Below are positions 1-8,600 of a stretch of DNA of 23,661 nucleotides, piece by piece. The notes under the pieces were generated by a model. It worked only from the letters and a program-made list of their open reading frames with translations, made no database searches and had not been told where the DNA came from. Source of the DNA: a virus. Where the stretch lies: positions 1 through 23,661 of IMG/VR virus record IMGVR_UViG_3300027963_000344; one strand, written 5' to 3'. Position 1 is the stretch's first letter. Each line of letters starts with the position of its first letter. Made by a program: the position numbers and the translations under genes.

Positions 1-175
1 TGATGTGTTCTTGTAACCGCAGATTCTCCTCATCAAGCAGTTGTTGCTGACGGATGATTGTGTTGGAAGAGTTTAGTTCGCGTTCTAGCTGGCGAGCAAA
101 ATCGGCATCGCAAACCCGATACTTAGAATCATGCGGAAGGAATGCTTCGGTATTCGTCCTAGGTGTGTCGCTCAC
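1..175 (-). CDS. Partial small phage protein with coiled-coil character (runs off left edge)
   Basis: This reading frame is open from a GTG codon at 175 to the window edge (58 codons seen, no stop), so its C-terminus is missing. The GTG overlaps the TGA stop of the upstream gene (GTGA), and a strong ribosome binding site, GGGAGGG, lies about 7 bases upstream; both support this non-ATG start. The product begins MSDTPRTNTEAFLPHDSKY and continues into a Glu/Gln/Leu-rich stretch (ARQLERELN, then QQQLLDEENLRLQEH) that looks like a coiled coil. The MSDTPRT...DFARQLERELN pattern resembles a small protein family often found in phage early regions; its function is unknown to me. It is the last visible gene of the minus-strand recombination/early-type cluster and is probably translationally coupled to the gene before it. 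Confidence 0.75.
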   Translation of the reverse strand, partial: MSDTPRTNTEAFLPHDSKYRVCDADFARQLERELNSSNTIIRQQQLLDEENLRLQEHI

Positions 176-393
176 TTGACGCCCTCCCTCGCTTTGAGCA
201 TTGCGTCGGCTATTTCGTAAGCCATAATCGCGCTCTGGTTTATGTTGTTGTACCACCCCACTTCATTGATTGCCGCCGCCGCGAAGTAGTCGCGCATGGT
301 CATGCCGTTGTGTCCGTATTGAATGTCCCCGTTTTCGTTGCGGACTGGAGATACAGGAAACGCTGGTCCTCCGTGCCAAATTGGTTCGCTCAT
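172..393 (-). CDS. Small conserved phage protein of unknown function (73 aa)
   Basis: The ORF encodes 73 residues. Its ATG overlaps the TGA of the upstream gene (ATGA) and its stop overlaps the next GTG start, so it sits inside a translationally coupled chain. A GGAGG ribosome binding site lies 4 bases before the ATG. The protein starts with a GGPAFPVS motif, has a central GMTMRDYFAAAAI helix and ends in an amphipathic AYEIADAMLKAR helix. This combination (GGPAFP, then G-M-T-x-R-D-Y-F-A-A, then IADAMLKAR) is, from memory, a recurrent small-protein family in phages and prophages with no established function. No membrane segment, signal peptide or catalytic motif is visible. Position suggests an early or accessory role. 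I am confident that the gene is real but not about its role. Confidence 0.85.
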   Translation of the reverse strand: MSEPIWHGGPAFPVSPVRNENGDIQYGHNGMTMRDYFAAAAINEVGWYNNINQSAIMAYEIADAMLKAREGVK

Positions 394-638
394 TTCGCCT
401 CCTTCGCTTTAGATTTCCCCTCTTCGATAATTGCCATCACGCACCGCTTCTTTACGCCGACAGCCTTCGCCACGTAGGCTAAGCTCTGCCCTTCTTCCCA
501 CAATTTCCAGGCGCGTTGGGCATTGTAGTTCGGCGAGTTGATTTGTGCCCGCACCACGTCTGGATGTGCCGTCACCGCAGCTGGGTGAGGGAAGCTGATC
601 CAGCCTCGGGCCACTGCGTTTGAGATGAGTGAGTTCAT
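390..638 (-). CDS. Small helix-turn-helix-like protein (82 aa)
   Basis: The ORF encodes 82 residues and is coupled at both ends by ATGA overlaps. Residues of about 40-75 read as a likely helix-turn-helix (AWKLWEEGQSLAYVAKAVGV followed by KKRCVMAIIEEGK), resembling the resolvase/homeodomain-like pattern in which a G-x-S-x-x-x-(I/V)-A-x-x-x-G-V turn precedes the recognition helix. The C-terminus is Lys-rich (GKSKAKEAK), fitting nucleic-acid contact. The N-terminal 35 residues carry no recognisable motif. No Shine-Dalgarno is obvious; the region before the ATG is A-rich (AAAAGAAAAACCC). A role as a small DNA-binding regulator of the recombination/early region is an inference; it could instead be a non-regulatory DNA-associated factor. 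Confidence 0.75.
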   Translation of the reverse strand: MNSLISNAVARGWISFPHPAAVTAHPDVVRAQINSPNYNAQRAWKLWEEGQSLAYVAKAVGVKKRCVMAIIEEGKSKAKEAK

Positions 639-889
639 GGGTTTTTCTTTTGAATCTTCAATCCAGCTTTTTTACACAGACCACAGATCACGCTCGGAGC
701 GCGGCCGAACTTCTTGGACAGTTCTTTGTAGGAAAACGTGGGGTTGTCTTTTACAAACCGCTCGATGGCCGCCTTCTCTTTCTCGGTCATCGGGCTCCAA
801 CCTTCCTTGGTTTTCTCGACTGCAACGGTTTTTGTGATCGTGGGCTGTGGGCCCATCAGGCGTTCAATAGCTTCACGCGACAGGTTCAT
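635..889 (-). CDS. Small helix-turn-helix-like DNA-binding protein (84 aa)
   Basis: I chose the ATG at 889 (protein starting MNLSREAIERLMGPQ), which overlaps the upstream nuclease gene by 17 bases. The longer alternative at 937 would overlap it by 65 bases and has no ribosome binding site, so it is less likely; the chosen start also lacks a clear Shine-Dalgarno. The C-terminal half (from PMTEKEKAAIERFVKDNP to the end) looks like a winged or simple helix-turn-helix: an acidic/basic helix, then FSYKELSKKFGRAPSVICGL as a helix-turn-helix pair, then a basic tail (KKAGLKIQKKNP). Its stop overlaps the next start (ATGA). A DNA-binding role is inferred from the motif only. It and the next gene may be diverged copies of the same kind of factor, but I see no direct sequence identity. 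Confidence 0.72.
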   Translation of the reverse strand: MNLSREAIERLMGPQPTITKTVAVEKTKEGWSPMTEKEKAAIERFVKDNPTFSYKELSKKFGRAPSVICGLCKKAGLKIQKKNP

Positions 890-1667
890 CTTTGAGAATC
901 CAGGTGGGCGATTGCATGATTTGAATCGAGTCGCCATTGTAGCCGGGCCATGAATCCGTGTCCTCGCAGACCATCCACTGGCGAATCCACGACTGCCATG
1001 TGGTCGATCCTTTGTCTAGCGAATCGGTGTCCAGCTGGTAAACGGCGACCGCGTAGGGCGCCTGGTCTTCGACGCAAATCCACTGCCAGGCGCGGGTCTC
1101 GCCAGTAATATCCCGGTAGAGGTCGCGGTAGTACGCAGCCTGCACGTCGTAGCGCAGCTGACCGATCTGCCGGCGGAACCCAGCCTTGCTAGCATCCCTC
1201 GTTTTCTTGAGATCGACGATTACCGGCGTCGCATCTGGAAGCCAATCGATCAGGCCCTTGCGGTCGCAGCCCTCGAACTCACCGAACATCCCGACCTGGG
1301 CCTTACCCGGCTCAGCCAGCAGGCGGCCTGCAACTGGGTGCAATCGGACCGCCTCAACCATGCGTTCGACAGTCTCGATCGCGTCTTGCTTGAACACTGT
1401 GACCCGGCGGTACTCCTGGTCCTCTCGCCAGGCGCGTGCTTCCTTGGTTCTGAAGTCGTCGTAGGGAGATGTGGTCCAGAGGTACGGCGTCCCGAGGACC
1501 TTGTGGTCTAAGAGACTACCGATATTCATGGCCTCCGAGGTTTCCCGCTCTTCCTCAAAGCCGACCAGAGCGTGCGCTGGCGACCGGCTGAACGCCTTGA
1601 GACTGGAGATGTTGATCGCCGGGTGACTGCGGTAGGTGTTTACGTCGATGGGGTGGACTAACTTCAC
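873..1667 (-). CDS. RecE-like exonuclease, PD-(D/E)XK superfamily
   Basis: This 264-residue protein reads as a phage PD-(D/E)XK exonuclease of the RecE/exodeoxyribonuclease VIII-like group. Such enzymes resect double-strand ends to leave 3' single strands for an annealase. Visible motifs are an N-terminal SSLKAFSRSPAHAL element typical of the group, a MNIGSLLDHKVLG helix near residue 48, the core GLIDWLPDATPVIVDLKKT at about 137-156 (Asp of GLIDW, then the D-x-K catalytic pair in VDLKK), and a downstream QLRYDVQAAYY helix with the Q-x-x-x-Y pattern common in RecB-like nucleases. The start is GTG, supported by a strong GGAGGT 7 bases upstream and a GTGA overlap with the recT stop, so the two are translationally coupled. 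At 264 residues it is far shorter than E. coli RecE and corresponds only to a nuclease domain. Confidence 0.88.
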   Translation of the reverse strand: MKLVHPIDVNTYRSHPAINISSLKAFSRSPAHALVGFEEERETSEAMNIGSLLDHKVLGTPYLWTTSPYDDFRTKEARAWREDQEYRRVTVFKQDAIETVERMVEAVRLHPVAGRLLAEPGKAQVGMFGEFEGCDRKGLIDWLPDATPVIVDLKKTRDASKAGFRRQIGQLRYDVQAAYYRDLYRDITGETRAWQWICVEDQAPYAVAVYQLDTDSLDKGSTTWQSWIRQWMVCEDTDSWPGYNGDSIQIMQSPTWILKDEPVA

Positions 1668-2650
1668 AGCGCACCTCCAGCCTTCACCACTGCACGGCCG
1701 ATACCGCGCTTATTCCGGATGATCCACTGCTTAATCTCGGGCGGCAGGTCCACGGCCATCGGGAAGGTATCAGCCTCGGGCCACCAGTTCAGTTCGCAAG
1801 CGAGCTTCGCCAGCTGCGGATAGGTGATACCGATCGCTGTTAAGGTTGACTCGACGGTTTCCAATTCAGGCTCCGGTGTGGGAACGGGAGCGAGCGGAGC
1901 GGGTGCGGTCTCAACGATCTCCGGTGTGGGTTCAGGAGCGGCGGGAGCGGGCGGCTCCACGATTGCGATAGCCTCGGCCTCCTTCTTCTTGCGCGGCTTG
2001 GGCTCAACAGGTGCAGGAGGCGTCGGTGTCACGTCCATGATGGATGAACTCACGGTGACCGACTGGACCACCTGCTGGGCCGCAGGGGTGTCCTGGACCT
2101 CTTCCGAGGTGTGCATACCTAGTGCGATCTCGGGTGCGTAGGTGCGGCACCAGAAGGCGCCGGCCCGGTACTGGAGCATCTGCTCCGGCATGGTCTTCCA
2201 TTTACTGCCAGACTTACCGTACCAACCCTCGACCTTCGCCATGTTGATATTTACCAAGGCCCCCACGAGTTCCAGGTTGGAGTCGCGCTCGACTGCGAAG
2301 GCGCGGCAGCCCCACTCATCTGTCCCCTCTTTTCCAACCCAGCGGAAACGCATCGGAGAGAAACGACCGCAGCTGTTGACGGTAGCAATCAGGAACGAGG
2401 CAGACCAGGTGGGCTTGCCGTGGATAGGAACCATGGACTGCATGACAGCCATGACTGAGGCGCCAATGCGCTGGCTGAGTTCCAGAGCGATGATGCAGTT
2501 CCCGAGGTTAGCCTCGCCCCGGTAGGCGTCGGGAACGAGGGTGCTGGACGCAAGGGCCTTGGCCATGCGTTGGACTGAGACAAACGCGTTCTCCGAACTG
2601 AACGCGCTGAGAGGTTGTGCTTGCTGCGTTGCGACTGTTAGGTTGCTCAT
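1664..2650 (-). CDS. recT: RecT-family single-strand annealing protein with Pro/Glu-rich linker and extra C-terminal domain
   Basis: This 328-residue protein matches the RecT single-strand annealing family, which coats ssDNA and anneals complementary strands during phage recombination. The core (about residues 20-195) shows the family pattern: an N-terminal helical segment (VQRMAKALASSTLVP), the central ALELSQRIGASVMAVMQSM plus VPIHGKPTWSASFLIATVN, and the closing MPEQMLQYRAGAFWCRTYAP followed by EIALGMHTSEEVQD, where RecT proteins have an Arg/Ala helix and an acidic E-E-V-x-D end. Residues of about 205-265 form a low-complexity Pro/Glu/Ala linker with a Lys/Arg patch (KPRKKKEAEA). A last block of about 60 residues (TYPQLAKLACELNWWPEAD, ending RNKRGIGRAVVKAGGAL) has no match I recognise. 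It is the first gene of the left cluster, 45 bases after the giant virion gene, and overlaps the nuclease start. No Shine-Dalgarno precedes its ATG. Confidence 0.92.
   Translation of the reverse strand: MSNLTVATQQAQPLSAFSSENAFVSVQRMAKALASSTLVPDAYRGEANLGNCIIALELSQRIGASVMAVMQSMVPIHGKPTWSASFLIATVNSCGRFSPMRFRWVGKEGTDEWGCRAFAVERDSNLELVGALVNINMAKVEGWYGKSGSKWKTMPEQMLQYRAGAFWCRTYAPEIALGMHTSEEVQDTPAAQQVVQSVTVSSSIMDVTPTPPAPVEPKPRKKKEAEAIAIVEPPAPAAPEPTPEIVETAPAPLAPVPTPEPELETVESTLTAIGITYPQLAKLACELNWWPEADTFPMAVDLPPEIKQWIIRNKRGIGRAVVKAGGAL
1871..1966. repeat. Imperfect 48-base tandem duplication in the recT linker
   Basis: Two copies of CTCCGGTGTGGG begin at 1871 and 1919, exactly 48 bases (16 codons) apart, and are followed by similar GGAGCG/GCGGGAGCGGGC runs. 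In protein terms they encode alternating PTPE and PAPAAP/PAPLAP stretches. The phase keeps the frame, so the linker of RecT probably grew by duplication. Confidence 0.6.
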
Positions 2651-2659
2651 ACGTCAGTC

Positions 2660-2688
2660 AACGTATGGCAAGTGGCACGCAACGTCAA
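2660..2688 (-). promoter_or_regulatory. Possible sigma70-type promoter before recT
   Basis: In the 45-base gap between the giant virion gene and recT, the minus strand carries TTGACG (2688-2683), a 17-base spacer and TACGTT (2665-2660). The -35 matches five of six consensus positions; the -10 matches only three. The expected transcript would begin at or next to the recT ATG, so mRNA from this promoter would be almost leaderless, in line with the absence of a Shine-Dalgarno. The same gap repeats TTGAC-x-x and ACGT-containing words, which might be an operator. No terminator hairpin is evident here. Confidence 0.35.
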
Positions 2689-2695
2689 TACAGGA

Positions 2696-5600
2696 TTATC
2701 GGATTCCCACAGCTTTTTTCGATTTTGCGTTCGCAATATCTTCGATGCGATCCAACTGTCGCTTGGTCGCTGTCGCTGGGTCCAGCTGAGAGATACGAGT
2801 CTTAAGCTCGACCGCTCGCACCTCCTGCATCCTGGTCAACTCCTCTGGTGTAGCCTGCCGTTCCACGCGTCCAAACTGATGGAACCGATTGTTCTGTTGG
2901 GTCGCTGGAGTCCATCCGGTTTTAGCTAGCACCTGGTAAGCGCGGTCAGTTTCATTGCCGCCCACGATTGCGCTGCCACCCGTCAGGATTGACATAATAC
3001 GTTCCGTGGCGCGCGGTGTACCCACTGGGTCTCCGAGGAAGTTACGGTCAACCTTTCCGCTCCACGGTGTTGGCGCCAGGAGGTTTATGAACGTCTGGTC
3101 CTTCGGGTTGAACTGCGCGCCGGACATAGCGGTGAGTTCACGCACCAGGGGTCCAAACGGAATCAACGGGCTCACGGCGCCGGCCACGATCTTGCCTAGA
3201 TCAGGGGCTTGCCGGTAGGTTCCTGACCCGATTAGTCCAGATGCGGTGCGGCCTTGCGCTACTGCGGAGTAGGCTCCGTAAGCTAACGCTCCAGCCATGT
3301 CTTTGGCGGTAAGCTCTCGGGGCTCAAACTTCAGGCCCTTCTTTTTAGCAGCGGCCTCAGCCTTCTGATTCAACCGATTACGTCGCGCCACCTGGTACTG
3401 AAGTTCTCCAACCCCGGCGAGCGCCGGCCGTGCAATCTGGATTGGCCCCGTGTTGAGCGACACGCGCAGTATCTTTCCGCCTGGAAGGTCAAGTTCCATG
3501 GTGTTCGGCTTGTGGCCATCACGTTCCCATAGGTCAGCTTCCTCTTTGTCGTCTGGCCATTTAGTGAACACTTGCAGGGCGCCAGAGAGAACCAAGGCAG
3601 CCAAAGCGCCGGAAAGCCCGAGTCCAGTCGCGGCCTCAATCTTACGCTGAGTCCGATCTTCAGGGGTTTTATACCAAGCGGAACCCTCAAACGAACTCGG
3701 GACGAACCCGCCGCCAGCGAATGTCAGGGCGCGATTGATGCCGATCGCGATCGCGTTAGAGAACCGCCCGACAGGGTTTGGAATACCAGCTTTTGCCAGC
3801 CAGTCATTTGCACCCTTCATTCCTTTTCCAATCTGCCCTCCAAGGCCCCCGGTCTCTTCGACGTTCCATCCGATTGTGGAGCGAAGATCCTGAGTAACTT
3901 GCTTAAGGTTATCAACATCGAGTCCAGCCGCTTTAATCCGCTGGTACTGCCTAGCGCGCACGACATTCCATGCAGCAGCACGACGCTCTTTCGGGGTGAT
4001 GTTAGGATCGTCTCCGACAAGAGCTTGTGCCATTGCATACTCAGCGGTCGCATCTCCAAGCGCAGCGCGGGCAGCTTTGCGTGCCTGCTTCGGGTCCATT
4101 CCTTGCAGTCGGAACTGAGACTCTGCCCATGCCCCGATCTCTTGCTGCTCAGCAAGTGTGCCCTGTAGCGCGTCCAGTGCAGAGGCATACCGATACGACA
4201 GCTGCACGATGCCGATCATCCGAAGCATGGTCGCACGAGCGTAGTCGCCGCTCTTCGCGTACTCGGTCGCCTTGGCGTTAATTCGATCGAGAGCCCTGAT
4301 TCCGCTCTGGATACCCATGATGGTATCGCGTTCGGCGCGTCCTTTAGCAGCTTCCAACGCAGAGGTGAGCGCCATATTAAACGCCTGGAATCGGGCCTTA
4401 TAGGAATCCTCCAGGGCGGTCCCAACATCTTTCCATAGACGCGTCTGTCGATTTGCGGACTTGTCGGCATTGTACCTTCCAACCGCCGCTGAGACAGCGC
4501 GCGTCGGAGTGTAGTAGAACATCTGCGTTAACGTATCTATCAGCTGCTTTGTGGCGAAGCTGGGCTTAAACAACAGCTCAGCGGAAACAACCTCGTTGAT
4601 CGCCCTGGCTCGGTTCTCTTTGTTTCCACGGATCGGAATAGTCATCGACGCCCAACGCCTCTGGATCTCACGCATGATGTCAGCGCGTTTCCCGAGGTTC
4701 ATTGCGGCCTTGATATCGTCGGTTAATCCTTTCTTCTTTTCCTCCTCGTTGGCTGTGCTGAGTTCCTGCTCCAGGCGCGCTAGGTCTCGAAGACGGCTAA
4801 CCTCGGCGTCAGTTGGGATTTTCCATCCAGCCTTCTTAGCAATGCTTTGAAGGAGCGCCGCCGAGTCCATGCCACCGGCATTCACGAATTGCTCGATCTT
4901 CTTCCAAAGCGGAGTGCCCGGACCAAAATCTCGAATTTCGTTCGGGGTCAGCTTCTCAACCGCCTGGCTTAGCGCGGTGATTCGCGCTCGCTCAAACTTC
5001 ACCTGGAACGCTTTGGCCAGCGCAATTCCAGTCTTGTCAGCTAACGCTTGGTCGATCGCGAGTTCACTCAACAGAGCCTGCGAGAACGCCTTAGCGAGTT
5101 GTGCTTGTGTGCCTTGCGGAGTCTCCAGCACGCGCTTCACGAGGTCGCTCATCTTAGGAACCAGCCGTTGCAACGCGGGATTCTTAGCCACACTCTCGGC
5201 GATGCGCTGATCCAGTAGTCCGGCACGGATACCACCGGCCAGTCGATTGACAGCCTTGGCGCGATCCGCAGCGACTTGGGCGTCGGTCTTCGGCTGAGCT
5301 AGATCGAACTTCACGTCGTTGGCGCCTACAATCTGGCTCACGACCGAGTTCTCGGATTCCATCATCCGCTCGGTGAGGTGAGTCCACACAGCACCCTGCA
5401 TCCATTCGTCGGTCAGCTTCTCGGCCGCCGTGATCTGATTCAGCTTGCCAGTCAGGAACGCGAGCTTCTCGGCTCGGGTCTGAGTTGCCATCTTGAGAAA
5501 CTCATCACCATTCAAGTAGGTCTTAGCGACCCGCTTTAATAGATCACGAGTCGCTTGTGAGCGGTAACGCGGATCCTCGGTGATGCCGGCGTTGATTAGC

Positions 5601-8600
5601 CTCTGGAGACGATCACTGGCCGTGGTGGGGCCAGACTTAGTCTTCACATCCAAGAAACTATTCAGCACCCGCTGGCGAGCCAGTTGGACCTGAGAACCCA
5701 CGTTGGCTGTGATCATCTGCATCACGCGAGCCTTAGCCTCAGGGGACGCTCCGGCGAGGTCCATGATCTGGGCCACTGCATTCAGCTGCTCTCCGATCAC
5801 GCGACTCATTTCGGCGTTCGGCTGCTGAACCAAACGATTGAGGTCAATCTTCGGTGGCGCGGGAGGTGCGACTTTTTTCTCGCCAAACTGGACTCCTTTA
5901 AAGCGTCCACGGATTACATCCTGGGCGAGCTTCAGGGTGGTCGGCGAGTAGTTGAGGAACCCATCTCGAATCGTGCGCCAGTGAGCGTACTCGGGAAGGT
6001 TTAATCCATCCTCGATTGACTGTGGTGTCGGCTCATCACCGGCCGCTTTAGCTTCTCGATACTGTTGCATGAGAGCCATATCGCCAGTCGCTTCAGCCAT
6101 CATGGCCGCCCATCCAGCGTTGAACTCAGCGTCCTTAACTGCGTCCTCGGTGGCTTTCTGAACCTTCGCCTGTGTTGTGGGAGTGGTCATTAGTGCGAGG
6201 CGAGCATCAGGCGTGAGCTTCTGTGAAGGAACCTTCGGTGCTTCTGTTACGCCTAAAGCCAGCGCGTTCTCAATGATCTGCGCGATGGCTTCATCTTCCA
6301 GGGCCTGCCGCTTGGCCGCCTTGTTATTCTTCGCAGCTGGCGGTTTCACCTTGAGGCGTCCTTGGACAGCGCGGTAAACCCGACCTCCGGTGTCGGCTAG
6401 AGCCATGACTCCAAGCTGCTCAACTACCGGCTGTAGCTGAGGGTTCTCACCGACGATTTTGTCGATCTCAGTTTGTGTGAACTGGCCGCGATAGGCTGAC
6501 AGAATCCTGTCTAGGATTTTCGCAACTTCCCTGCCATTGAAGGTATCGGAGTAGACCGACGTAAGGTAGCCTGTAACGTTTCTTGCAAACGCCACGAAGT
6601 CTTTCACTGAAGCGTTCAGGCTTGCCAGCTGGCGACCTGCCTCGGAAGCCTCAGACTGACCAATGCGGTAAAGCTCATCTCGTGTTTCCTGGCTAAATCC
6701 ATCGGCGACTGAAAACTGGTTTCGCAGTGAATTAATCAGCGCGAACATCGTGTCACCACGACCATCCGCCTTGGCTTTGATGAACTTCTCCTTGGCGATT
6801 TTGATAAGCCTTCGGCCAGCGTCTTCTTGATCTAACCCTTCGACTGGAGCAAACAGGTTTTCAGTGACGGGACGGAACTTAACTCCGGCTTCGTTGAAAG
6901 CATCAGTTGCCAACTGAACACCAGCGTCGAGAACTTCAGGAGTAAGCGCCCGGCGACCAGCCACTGTGTCCTCAAACCCTCCGCGCTTCGTAGTAACCGG
7001 CTCCTCTGCTGTGCTGTAAATCATGCCGAAGTCGCTGCTCGGAGCTTCCTTCGCTATATTTTCCACATCCGCCAGGATCTCAGCGGTCGGTTCTACGGCA
7101 GATCCTTGAGCTTGATCCCACGCGTGTTGTAGCGCCGGACTCAGCTTAAGATTTATGCTCGCGGCCCATTCTGATGCGGTCTGGATACCTTTACGGATCG
7201 CGACAGCAGCAAGGTCTGCAAATGCCTTGAGAACCCGGCGCGCAGATTCCTCTGGGGTGGGACCTTCGGTGATGCCAGCCTTGGGGGTGATAGACTCGAC
7301 GAACTGAGCGACCGCGTCCGATGCTTCGGCGACGGCGTCGCCTAGATCTATCTGCGTCTGCGCCTTCTCCTGGGCAGCCTTTGCTTCGGCAGCAGCACGA
7401 GCGGCAGCTTGGGCCTTTTGCTTACGAGCTTCGAGGTCTACGCCTTTTTCTCCAACCAGGGCGAAGTCTTCGACCTGTGTACTGGAGATTAGGTCTCCCT
7501 GGTTCTGTCCAGCTGCGAGACGTGGCTTACGTTCGGTAGGCGCAGCTGGCTCTTCGGTGGGAAATTCAAACGCATCTCCTGGTCCACGATCAGGAGGTTC
7601 ATCCACGAAGATCGTGTCGTTCTCAGTCAGTTGCTGAACTCCGAATTTATCCCCATCACGAATCGTGTAGTCTCCATCTGGAGTGACAGCTGTAACCTCG
7701 AATTGTTCACCTTGAATCTTGAACTTGTCTCCAATCGCAAGGCTTCCGACAGACACTTCGACCGGGCCGTTAGGCTCGCCAGCATTTTGCATCCCCTCGG
7801 TTTGAGAATCTACGAAGGCTTCATCCTGCGCCTGCAAGAACGCGTCGAGGCCCATCGCCTCTTCGGCGCCGGCAGCGGCGGCCTTAGCCTCTTGCTTCAT
7901 TGCGACCACGTCCCCCTTGCGGCCCCGTGCAGCCTTGTCAACTTCAGCCCAGAACTCGGACACACTCATGTCTCCGTACTTGCCGGGGTTTTCTGTGGCA
8001 AGCTCTGCGAGCAACTGGTCTGGCTGATTTCGGCTCGCTGTACCGCGTGACCTTCCTCCAAAGATTTTATTGAAGTACGGATCGAGCCTTGGGGCATCGT
8101 CGTAGAGGTCCTTGATTTTCTCTAGGCGCTTTTCCTTCTTGGCCTGAGACTTAGACATGACGCCACCGAGGCTGATGATGTCATCTAGGATGTCTCCTTT
8201 GGACGCCCACTCACGGGCTTTCTTAGATTTAGGAGCCTTAGCAGCGGCAGGCTTAACCGGAGTCTGAGTTACCGTAACCGCACCTGGGGTTAGTACGACG
8301 GTGCGTGTTGGAGAGGTGGGTGCAGCGACGGGAGGGGTGGGCGCCGGCGTCACCGGCCCTGGCTTATTGAAATCCAGCGTCACACCCTTACCAGCGTTCC
8401 GGAACACGCGAACTGGAGCGCCGCTGGAAATCTTCCGAAGAGCATTGTTGAGTGACTTTTCGGACTGCGCTTCAATCGTGACGTCCTCATCAACCTTGAT
8501 GGTGTACTTCGGTTGGCTTCCACGTTCTTCAGGTGTACCAACGATCGACTTAGCGAAGGCAACGATTTCGCCAGTGTCACGATCAATCATCCCATCCACG

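Noticed and set aside
2651-2695. Rho-independent terminator between the giant gene and recT
   Set aside because: I could not find a stable GC-rich hairpin followed by a T run on the minus strand; the gap looks more like a promoter.
3572-4168. A 198-codon open frame on the plus strand
   Set aside because: It is antisense to the conserved C-terminal region of the giant virion protein, with irregular composition (many Ser, Arg, Cys) and no family resemblance.
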